In this document: in pieces, positions 13,601-25,600 of the stretch
Numbering within the stretch: position 1 is the first letter of the stretch
How the letters are laid out: every line of letters starts with the position of its first letter
From: Taeniopygia guttata
Taxonomy: Eukaryota > Chordata > Aves > Passeriformes > Estrildidae
Assembly: GCF_048771995.1 (NCBI RefSeq)
Contig: NC_133032.1
Location: 28,669,501 to 28,733,500 of the forward strand
DNA length: 64,000 bases
Direction: 5' to 3'
Position numbers and translations under genes: made by a program
The notes under the pieces: generated by a model
Databases searched by the model: none
What the model saw: the letters and a program-made list of their open reading frames with translations, nothing else
Told to the model about the DNA's origin: nothing

Positions 13601-16600
13601 CTTGCTGTCCCAGGGAACAGCAGTGCTGTCTCCTGTGATCTGCTGTAGATTTTTCCTTTGTGTAAAGGCATTTCATCTAGTCTAGCAAATAAAATGTAGT
13701 CAGGTTTTGCCTGCACGTCTGGAAATCGTACACCAGCCTTCAAGGAGAAGTGTGATAGGATGTATAAGTGGAAAAAAAATCTCTAAATGTTTTTAAACAA
13801 TTGGAATGAATGCAAACAAGCTTTTCCTGGTGAACAAAGCTTGTGCTAAACATTGAATGCTGAGGTTGATGGGGTCCCCCTTTGGCATTCTTTAGTTCTG
13901 GTTAGAGGCCTGGAACTACTGTTTTTCTTTCCCTTCCTACACCTGTTGTTTCACGTGAATTAAGGGAAGTAAACAACCACTTTGTTGGTATTTGCATTCA
14001 TTGCTTCAAATTCATTCTTCCTTCCTTCCCCAAAAATATGTTCACAGAACAAGACTGGAGAAACAATGACTGTAAGAAAGCACTGAAACTAGCAACTTAA
14101 CTTTTAGATAACTGGGGTTTTTTTTAGTTATTGGTGTCTGCATGCAAAAATACTGTAGTTACTGATTGCAGTAAAGGGCAGTACTTCAGATACTAAATCT
14201 TCTGCATCAGCTGGGTTTGGAGGAGTCCCCAAGTGTTCCGCATACACCTCCACAGTGGTTTTATGCCTGTCTTTACCAGATGATTTTAGAGGTCTTTGTT
14301 ATGACAGTTCATTTATTTGCAGACAACACATGTGAGATGTAGCAATGTATACACCACGAGATACTGTCATGGCAGTATTTCTCAAATACATTTCTCTGTA
14401 TTCGTAAGTTAATAGGGGTGTCAGTTTCTCTAGTAATAACCAGAGACTTCCAAGTGACATTACAGAAACCTTTATGTGGATATGAAATCATCATTGTGGC
14501 TTGCTTTGAATTTAGTTCTGTATTTGAAGCATCAAGTAAAACTTGTAGAGACCAAGTGAGGTCTGTTTATTTTCCTTGGATTATTATTTATTAGCTCAAT
14601 TATTTTTTTAAAAGTGAGTTTTTTGACAATAGTATCTTAATTTTCTTGGAAATAATACAGGTTTATGGAGGAGCACCAAGCAATGACTCAGAAATTCACA
14701 ACTGAGCAAGAGATTCTTCTCCAAAAGCTGAAAAAGAAACATATGGATGAGCTGGAACTCCAAAGTCAGCAGTTAGAGGAGAAGCATAGGCAGCAGATTT
14801 TGTCTCTGACAGCTGATTTTCAGGCAAAACACCAAGCTGAAATTGAGACACTTAAATCTACACTGGAAAGTAAACAACAGATTCAGCTTGAAAGATGTGT
14901 TGCTGAACTACAGACAAAGCATCAGGCCCAAATTGATGAGCTGGAGGTTAAACACTTATCAAATCTGGATTCCTTGGAGTCTTCCTACCTATCTGAAATT
15001 CAGACTATAAGAGATGAGCACAGTCAGGCTCTGGAGAAGCTACAGCTGCAGCACAGGGAGCAGCTCCAAGAGCAAGATAAAATCCGTCAGGCACAACTGC
15101 TTCAGGAGATTGAGATGCTGAAATTGAAGCATGCTGAAGAACTTCAGCTTTCCCAGAATAATTTGAAAATTGAGCTAGCTACTGTTAATCTGGAAAATCT
15201 TAAAACCATGGCTCTTGAAGCAGAAGAAGCTCATAAGGTGGGTCAGAAAGAAAAGCTGGCATAGGAGGTGAAATTTCATGACACATTGTGTGGAATCACC
15301 TTTTCCTTTGTTCTCAGGGGGTGTTTTCACAACCTCTTTGTGCCAGCACTGACACATTGTGTGTGGCCATATTATGAGCTGAAGCAGAAGACTCTAGATG
15401 AAAATTAAATCCAACTGTTGCTTCCTGCCCCAAATGCTCAGTGTGATGAGTTTTCTGTATCATTTGTGGAAAAGGCACAAATGAGTTATATCTTCTAATG
15501 TGCTTAAGATTGGAGGGTCTCCCTTTTGTGGCTCAGTCCCCCTCTCCTTGGCAGAGCTATTGTGTAATTCTTCATAAAGTGATTAGACCAAAGTAAATAC
15601 AATTCTGGAGGTTAAGCCACATCTCTAGGAATCTAAAGATCCTTCCAAATAAGTAAGGATTTACAAAACTTTTACTAGATAAGAAAAACAAACCCATTAA
15701 AATGTTTTAGAGAGTATTTATATATATATGTATGCTCATCCTTCATGAAACAATATTGTTCCTTCTGATTTTAAAAGCTTTGATAGAGCAGGACATGTGC
15801 TTGACAAATGGGTTGCAAAGATAATTGTACTTATTTTTTTCCCTCCCCTTTTTAAATTTACTGCTTATGCAGGATGAGCTGAACACAGCTCTTCAAAATC
15901 AGAGGCAGTTGCTGGAAGAAGAGAAACGTCTGGCTCTGGATCTGTTACGTGAGGAAGTGTTGCAGATGGAGGAGAAGCACAGGAAAGCGCTCCAAGAGCT
16001 TCGGGATCTTCATGAGGCAGATATTAGGAAACATAAGGAAGAGTACTCCAGGGAGTTGGAAGAACAACTGGGGAAACTAAAAGCAGAGCATGAATGTGAG
16101 CAAGAGGTCAGAATGCTGCTAATACCTAAACCCAGAACAATCCATGTTTATCATAAAGTAAATTCAGTTTTATTAAGCTTAGAAATAAGGTTCTACACCT
16201 AGATGGTTTTGGAATTTTTTTAAATAGTGCGAACAGTAAGAGGACATAATCTGACTTCTGCAGATGCAAGCAGCCACTACTGTTAAATATTACTTATATA
16301 GTAGGAACAGTCACAAACAAAATGAGCTTTATCCAGCTATAGCCACAGAACACATTAAGTTAAAATATTTCTAGCTTTTGCTTTTTTCACTTACTAAATT
16401 GAAAATTTGATAATGTTCCAATTAACTCTTAAATCACTTTTAGAAGCAGAGATTGCCTGGAGAGGAAGTTTCATTAGTTTCCTGGGAGGTTCTAATGGCA
16501 ATTCAGTCTTCAAGCACATTATCCCAGAAACAGGATTTGTCTATTTTCATGTCTACAGTGACTCTTCTTAGTGAGAATAGTAGGGAAAAAGCCCTAGATG

Positions 16601-19600
16601 ACCAAAAATCTCTCAAACCTTTCACTATTGTATCCCAGGATAATTGTTTTAAATAGAGATGTATAATGCTTGCTCCCATTGAGCAAGGGAAATCACATCT
16701 GACAAAATATGCTCTCCCTATGTTTCTCTCCCCCTCTTTCCTCTTTATTTTTTTTTTTAATTTCTTTTAGCAAAGTGTTGGAAAGAGTAAATCAGGAATA
16801 CTTTGTTAGTCTGACCTGATGGTCTCATGAATACAAGAGTACAGGAGATACTTGATACCTAATGTCTGGTTGCTTATCTATTTTTATCAACCTGCTTTTT
16901 TCTATACTCAGCATGATGATAGACAGCAGCCCTGTATGACCTTGAGGATTGTGGATGTACTCTTCAGAATTTGGTTTAGCTTGATGGGTTTGGTTTGGTT
17001 TCATATTTTCCTTAATTCTAACACAGTGGCTAAAATATTTTATATTCCTTCCTTGTCTGCAGCTGTATGCTTCTGCATCAGCTTCTGAAGTAAAATCTGT
17101 GAGAGCAGCTCTTCTGGCTCAATTTGAGGAGGTAAAATTGAAGCAGCAGCTTCAGTTCCAGGAGGAGATTGAGCTGTTGAAGTGTCAGTCAGAGGTGCTG
17201 CTGGAACAGCAAATTTCACAGCTGAAGGTAGGCCCTGGTGAAAATGCTCTTCTGCGTAAGCACTTGGGAGTTTTTTTTGCTGAGAAAGAGAAATTGATGT
17301 AAGATTTTTGTTCTTCAGCCTCTAAAATGGCGCTCTGAGTGAGATCTCTCCTATGCTTCACAATGTTAGAGCTAGAAAAACATTGGAAATAAAGCAGTGT
17401 TCTGTGAGCAATTGTCTTTACCACAGGGTTGTCTTAAAGTCCTGAACTGGATATGGAATGTCCTTCAGCCAAAACCAAAACAATCAGTGGAACATGCACT
17501 AAGCAGCATTCCTTGTGTACGTGTTCAGTTTGTCATTTGAGACTTTTTCTTGTTAGTGTCTGCAGAGACTGTGCTCTTGGCCTATCATCCCACATCTACT
17601 GCACATACTGTGGCTATGTGGCAAAATATTCATTATTATCTAGGCTTTTACCAAGCGTGTGATGGCAGTGAACTCTTTGTCTATGAGATACTTTGTTGTT
17701 ACTCTTGTTATTAACCTCTGCTTTCATTGATTCACCAGAAAAAACAAAATTATAAGCATTTTCAAGATGTTTACTGCCTCTGGCCCTCTGTGTAGTCCTG
17801 ATCACTGGCCTCTCTCTGGCTGCTGCAGCTGGCTTTTGAAACAGAGGGCACAAGTGTGTCCTGAAAAGCTGCTGCAGGTATATTTGGCACTGCTGTCCTC
17901 AGCTGAACCCCAGCATTCAGCCCGCAGAAGCTGGGGCTGGACTGAGGGTTATGCAGAAACTCCAGAAGTGATCCCTGCTTTTTTCTCTTATGCTGCTTTA
18001 ATTAGCATTTGTGACACCAGAAACTCCACTTTGTGTTGAAACTTTTCCAGGGCTAAATCTTCTGCTGGTGCAGCTGTCTATGGATTCAGCTGGGTTTTTT
18101 GCCTCCTGTACTTGCTAACCAGTGTTTTGTCCCAGAAGAGACTGGCTGGATCTCTTTGCAGTGTCAGACTGAGGTGTATTGTGGGCTGATACAGGTTTTT
18201 ACAGCAAGCCTTTCCCTCCCCACTTCCTTGTGTTGATTATGCAGCTCTCTTCATGCCAGCCTGTTCCCTTGGTTCCTTCCCTCTGCCTCCCTTAGCAGAT
18301 TTGAGGTATTCAGAATTGCTGTCTGTGCTCTGACTCTCTAAGTGCTTCTGAGAAGAACAAGCAGGCTGCTTCAGAGATTTTTTCCACAAACGCCATGTTC
18401 TAGGAAAGTCATCCTATCCCTTTGTGTCACCCCACTTTTACCTTCCTAACTGCTAGAGCATGGGGCAAAGACTGGCTCAGTCTTCTGCACAGGATCCATG
18501 TCAGCTCAGGTGACTGCAGGTCTTCTGCTCTTCTGAAGTCTTATTTCTTGCCATGGGGAAAAATTGTTATCTTGACTTCCAATGTAAAAAACAGGTGTAG
18601 TTTATTGGTGTTCATAGATAAAATTGTACCTCATCCATGCTGTGTACAGAGGGACAGTCACCACCCTGGTTCTGCTGGCCACACTATTTGTGATTTTGAT
18701 CACAGTTTCAGTATAATTTTGTTGTTAGGAGGTGTTGATGTGTGTGTCACTGCTTGTTATTCTGAGAGGCAAAATGTGTGCTTCTAAAGAATACAGAAAA
18801 AATACAGGGATGTTTGAGGTTTTTTGGGAGGATGGTGGTGATGTTTGGGCATCTTTTCTTCTCTCAGTAAATCCAAGTGTATGTGATTTATGCAGGATGA
18901 ATTTGAAGCTGAAAAAAAGGCATCACTGCATGACAAGGAGCAGATGTTGATTCAGGAGAGGGAGAAGGTGCAGGCTGCTCACCAAAAGGAACAAGAAATG
19001 TTATCAGCCCAGCTGCAGGAAAGAGCAGCAATAATTAACCAGGTGTGGAGAAAATATTTTAAACCTAGATTTTAAATGTGCTTTTGGGGGTTGTATTTTA
19101 GCACAGGCCTCTCTGCTTCAATATGTATATAGAGAGACTACAGGTATAATTCTTGTGTTATGTTATACTAGGGGGAAACAGAGTAACACTAAGAATTTCC
19201 TGCCTGGGAATGCCTTACTCTTCCCAGCTCTTCTTGTAGGACTTGATGAGGATTGAGAATGTTGGCATGGGAGCAGAATGATTTTCTGTGTTTGCAGTAT
19301 TCTCCCAAGTGGATACTTTGACTTATTTGATAGCTTATTTGTGAAACAGAGTTTCTAACAAAATGTTAGTAATTTGTCTGGAAGTGGGGGTGGGCAGATA
19401 CATACAAATATGTATTTTTATTTATAGGTAATCATATGTTTTAATCTGGTATAGATATCATCTGAAAAAATAAATATAAGAAGTAATTTTTCTAGAAACT
19501 CGTTTTCAGGTAGAGTTGGTAGAGCCAAGTTTAGGCAAAATAGTTGACTTTGTTTTGTTGTCACTGTACTTCCACAGCTGGAAGAGAAAGTGGCCTCTTT

Positions 19601-22600
19601 AAAGCATGAAATAGAGGAGACCAACTCTGAACTGGAGACACTCCTTCCGTGGCGGGGCCGGGAAAACCAAGAAGGAAGAAATTTGGTGGCCTTGCTGAGG
19701 TCTGATATTGAGCAGTCTAAAGAGGAAAGGTTTGTTACATAATGCTTAGTGCTTGGGGTTTTTCTATTTGCTTATTTTCTTACTTCTCTTAAAGAAATCA
19801 ATAACTAGGCAAAACTAAGCCAGCTCAAAATAGAAGCGTTGGGGATGATATATTGCTTTTATTTGCAAATTATTCTGAGGTTTTTTTAAATTATCAACCT
19901 ATTCTGACATTAAGAGCAAGTTGGGGTTTTTTCTTGCTCTTTTTCTTTTAGTGTGAAGAAGACTTTGGTGTTTTGGAGTTTCTGTTGTCTCTAATCTTGG
20001 AAAAATGTAAAAAAATGGAGAGAGGTTCTGTGACCAAGAGGCTTTCAGATGGAGTGGATTGGTTTGACATGTCATGAGGATGTGTGGATTAGAGAAGCTG
20101 TCATGTTGAATAAGCTTCTAAAATTCCCTCTCTCATCTTTCAGAAACTGGCTTAGTGTTAATTTTAAAACTAAAATATTTTCATGAATAGAAATAGAGCT
20201 TTTATTGTCAGGTCTGCTAGAACACCCTCTAGTTATTTTGATGTCAGTGATACTGTAGCAGTAGACTCCTTGCTCCTCCTACTGCAGTAGTGTCTTCCTT
20301 GCTGGTGCTTCCACGGGTATGGAAGGCTGAGATGCTTCCATGTGACTGTAGTGTGATCTACCTGTGGGGATGACAAAGGTGTTTTGCTGTGATGCCTCAG
20401 GTTTTAGCTTTTATATTTTTCAGATTCTGAGCTGCTTTAGTGTGTACTTTTCAGCTTCATATTAGGGGATGGTGAGCACTCTTCACAGAGTAGGGAGATA
20501 AAACAATTCCTTCCTCTAGCTGGGGGTCCAAGGACAAATGATCCAAATATCAGGCCCAAAAGCATAAACCATGTGGACTGAAGAGAGAAAAACAAGGATG
20601 GGACTTCATAACCTAAAGCTGTAATTGTACAATTAACTCCAATATGCAAATGAAGCAGAACTTATAGAAGTGAGAGACCCTGTGACCAGTTGTCCATTTT
20701 GTGACCATTTTGGTCCAGCTTGGGTGTAGCCCTGGCTGGGCTCTCTGCTGCCCAAGGTGGATCCATTGAGGCCTTTTAATAAATCCCTACTTTATTCTTT
20801 AACTCCATCCAGCCTCTGTTCTAGATCAGCCTTGACAAGGCATCAGCTGTGCCAGCTCTTCAAAAAGAGCTGTTTTCTGTGAGACATCTGAGTGATCTTC
20901 ACTGATAACTGCCCAACCATGGCAGATACCCATTTTAGAGTGTCAGGTTTACAGTAGGTTCAAAGTTTCTTTCAAATCAAGTGAGGGCAATTTTTCAAAT
21001 GTTCAACATGCTTTTGTTCTAGGGAAAAACTGCGTGAATCTTATCAGCATGTTTTGAAACTGCTTATGGAAGTGGTGAAGGCCACAGTAGTTATTGAGGA
21101 CCTTATCTGTAGCAAGATTGGTCTTTGCCTTGATGACAGTCTGGCTTCTGGAGATTCTAAAGAAGCTCAGAGTATTATGGAAGAAATGGGATTCATGCAG
21201 TATTTCAAAGCCAAAGAAAACCATCACCTAGAAAAAGGTGAGTAGAAATCAGCAAACCTGGATGTAGTCAATTCATGTTCTTGAGAACTGCCTTTTCATA
21301 TCCTTTTGTATGGATGAAGAAAAGAAAGAGAAAGGAAAAGAGAATGGGAAAAGAATCTCTTTTTGCAATGTTTGTGTCTTTCAAAGTTGGTCCACACTTA
21401 GGATATTGTCTATCATTGTTCTCTCCATTTATTTCTTTTAATAGTGCAATTACTAGAATGTTGTTAGAAAAGCTTGTATAGATTATAGGGCAGGAAATAT
21501 GGACTTGGTGAATTCAGAGTTCCAGGTCCTGATGCATAGCATGAGATTGCCAAACCTTGTGAAAAACCCTCATGATTTTTCAACATTGAGTTGTTGATGG
21601 GTCCAAGTTTTCATCTTGTAGTGCATGTCCAGGACCATGGCACTGCCTGATGTCAGTCTTCTGGGTGACCAGTTTTGTGGCTAGCTGTCACTTTTCTGTG
21701 TTTTTAAATAGCTTCCTTGCTTTCAGTAGAGGAGCTGCTTGATGAAACTCTCACAGAACACAACCAGCTGTCTCCTGGGACTGACGAGGTGTCTGAGTTG
21801 AGCCAATACTTATGTGAAAGTGTTTTTGCAAAGCCAGAATTGGCGTGTGAAAGTGAAGAAACGATACTGAAAATTTGTCATCGTTTGCGCACTGCGGTGG
21901 AGAGACTTCTGGAGCTGGTTACAGAGTCAACTAAACAAGTAAAGCTTTTTAATCTCTGCAGAGTCAACCTGGTCTAGTGGAAGAAGTACCTGCTTACGGC
22001 AAGGGTTTGGAACTAGCTGGTCTTTAAAGGTCCCTTTCAAACCAAACCATTCCAGGATTTTGTGTATAACACTGAAAATGTGAAATCAGTTTTAAGGCTG
22101 TGTATTTAACATTTTAACAGATCCTTTGGGAAGGCAATAGATTGGTCACTTTAAGTAGAATTAAAATAGGATTTTAAATTCATTTGGTAACTTCAGGAGA
22201 CCAGGAGTTTTTTTTTGAGGGGGTTTTATCACACTTCACACTGATGCCTTTTCAACACTGCTAAGTAGGTTCAGGAAAACTCAGTCCAGTGTCAAAATGT
22301 TTGGGGAAACGAACATCCTTGTAATTACATGCTGCTTTAGTTGTGACAAAAGGAGATGCACTCAGTATCATAAAAGAACTTGAGTAATTCCAGACTGAGT
22401 TTTGCAGTGTCTATACTGCACATCTGGGGTAGATGCACAAGCACTGTATACATCTGAGGATTTAATTTAGTGTGACAATAATTTATTTGTTGAGTAAGTC
22501 CCTAATTGAAAAGAAGATGGGAAGGGGAAAAACATGTCTGAAATTAATCTACTCATTGGGTATTTTGTGGAATCCAGAGATATGTGCCTGCCTGTGTGAA

Positions 22601-25600
22601 ATGTATTTTCACCATCTTCAAAAATCCCTCCTAGGATGAAGTGCATAAGTCTCCTTTTAGGCAGTGGTGATGGTTCCACTGTGACATAGCTAATTTGTGG
22701 TTAAAACAGTTGCCCAAGCCATGGCAGATCTGGGTTCTAGGTGACCTTTATCAGTTGTGATCCAGCATATTTTCCTTATGGTGATGTTCCTTAGAAACCT
22801 GATGATACATGGACTTCACTGTCTATTAGAGGTCTCTGAATCTCTTGAAGAATTTGAATGTAAGGATGCTTTGAATTTCAAGTGGCTCAGGAAGTGTCAA
22901 GCTAAGCAGTTTAGCCAATAGGGAGTTATTTCTTTTTGTGTGCAGTGAAGAAACTTATGTTCCTAAGCAAGACTTGTGGCAAAAATAATGGTATGCAAGT
23001 AGAGGGATTCAACAAAGTGTCCAGAGGTTTCAGGCAAAGTCGGCTTAGTACAGAAATGAAACTTCAAAACTTGGTCCTTAATGCACGAATGTTACTAAAA
23101 CTTGAGATTTTGTTGCAATGTCTGCAGTATTATTACCTTGCATGTGCATCTGAGGTCTGATGCTGGGGCAATTACTCACTTGCAGCTAGAGAAGATGCAT
23201 GAAAACCACGCACAGTTCGAGGAAGAGTTCAGCCGCCGCAATCGGGAGACGGCACAGGTGGTGAGTCAGCACCAGGAGCTGATGGAGTGCCTCAGTGAGG
23301 AGAGTGAGGCCAAGAACCAGCTGGCACTAGAGCTTCACAAGGCAGAGGGTAAGAAACAAAGCCTGAGTGAGATTGCAGTGTCATTTACCCACAGCCTTTT
23401 CCTTCCAATATCTATGATGTGCTTTCCTGGATTTCTTGGGCTCTAAATCTAACATTTGATCTTACTTTCTGGAGATTCTGTTTCTTGAAACATCAGCCCT
23501 TAGCAGAGGATGTGTTGTAAGCTCATCCCAGGCATCAAAGCTTAATGATCCCCATTTGAATCCTACTGATTTGGAGACACTTTGTGATGTGTCAGCCTCG
23601 TAAAATCTTGATAATCTTAGAATACATTAACTGGTATGTTTTATTCCTCAAGATACTTCAAAAGCCTAGCCATAGTATAAACATAAATCATCTTTTACTT
23701 CTTCCTTTTTATGTCACCTTCCATTGCTTGGCAAAAATTGTTTACTCTTATTTTCACGCTATTTTTTCCCAATAAATGAGTTTGTCTATGGCTTTATTTG
23801 CATTCTGACTTGGCTTCCAGGCATTATTGAAGGTTATGTTGCAGAAAAAGCTGCATTAGAAGAGGCCTTAAACCTGAAAGAGGAATCTGAGCGTCGTCTT
23901 GTTGTGGAGTTGGAGAACATGAGGGAACGCTTCCAGGAGCTGACCCAGGAGCAGGCAATTCTTGGTGAGCAGAGGGTACAGCATTCTTAGCTCACAACAA
24001 AGTTGTCTCCAGTCAGGGCACTTTGCAATGTCCTTTTGTCATGGATCAGTTTGTCTTGATGACCTAATGAACAGCTCAGCCTGGTACACAGGTGAGAGTG
24101 TCTCCTGTAAAGGGAGAAAGCTCTCCAGATATGGATCAAGGTCATCAGGAGCTTTGTGGCACAGTAAAGATGAAATGCTTGAAGGTCAGCACTGTCTGTA
24201 CTCCATACACATTTTTGATGGTCCAGAAGATGAAATGGATCACAATGCCCTATTCATCTTGTGCATGTGTCTGTGTTTTGATTTCTAGGAACACCTGTTT
24301 CTAATGTTGCACAGAAGGAAGGTTCAGGTTTGTAATGACAAGTGTGGATTTGTTTCTTGCTGTGTTGATGTAACGCTGAGTGAATAAATTGATAACTTTT
24401 TTTTTTTTTGAACAATGAGGAATAGTACTTAACAATTAGGCCCAACGCGTTACTGGGTTTAAAAGTATCTTGGCCAGAAAAAGCTATGACTTCCATGATG
24501 CAAAATTCAGACTATTCAATTCAGTAATGAATATTTGAAGTGAAAAATACGTTTTGCTGCCATTAGGCTTAAAGTGCGCTGTGCCATTGCCTTTGGTTTT
24601 GCCTGCTTCATTTTTTTGAGTGGATGGAGTGGGTTGCAAGCTGGGTGTGAACTTCTAGTGATACAAAGTCAGCTTCAAAATGAGTAAATTAAGGTAAAGA
24701 AGGGAAGGAAAATGAAAAATATTTGAGATGGCATGAAACTGTGAGCTAAAAAAAGTACAGCAAGAACTGAAGAACGTCTAAAGAAGATGAGAGAAAGGTA
24801 ACTGAAAGGATTGGTAGGTCAGAAAAAAGGCAAGCAGAATTGTAGGGAAGGCTAGTAAAGAAATGAAAGAGGAAACCAGAAATAAGCAGGAAGGATCCAT
24901 AGAGTTAGACACTAATTTTGGAAGTCAAGTCAAGTGGAAGTTAAATTTGTAGATGCCAAATTGAAAGAGAAGTTTTATTTTCCTCCTGAACTAAAGTTTG
25001 CCTGCTTAACTACTGAGTGGCTAATATTTAGATCAGATAAATTCATACTTGACATTATTATTTTGTGGTCTACTCAAAATATAATTCTCCTACTGTTTTT
25101 TAGATTAATCTTATTTACACACATGTATATATTCATAGATTCTTGCATATTCACTGTCTCTTGTTTCTGGATTTTCTTTTCCCCAGAGAGTGTGATTAAA
25201 CTGATTAACCAAATCACTAAGGTGAATAAAAAGTTATGTAGGTAAATTCCTGTTAAGAGCCAAAAACCTGCACTGAGCTTTCTTACCCATTACTGTATCT
25301 TTACTCCTTCTGTCCATTCAAATCTCCCTCAAACACTATTTTTAATGTAACCTATTTTTGGTATCGACCTCACTGTCCTGAAATTTGCTGCTGCCCTCTG
25401 TAGAACCGAGTTGGTTATGGTATATTTTGGGATTGACATTCTCCCAGGAGCTGCAGCCCAGCTCTTGCCAGCCGCTCCTTAGAACTTGAACAGTTACTTT
25501 TGCTGCAAGGGCCAAGTCCTGAAATCCATCCCCTTTGCCTCACCCCAGCTATCACTAGTATTCTTCCTCAGGTTTGAAATTGTTTGTAGTATGTGGAAAA

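Noticed and set aside
18422..18787. 121-codon open frame in intron 16
   Set aside because: No recognised similarity, no coiled coil, and no fitting splice sites; consistent with chance in a less AT-rich stretch.
25186..25231. Possible extra exon in intron 22 (ccccagAG...AAG|gtgaat)
   Set aside because: It would start and end in phases that break the join to the exon at 28,037, and the peptide is short and not heptad-like.
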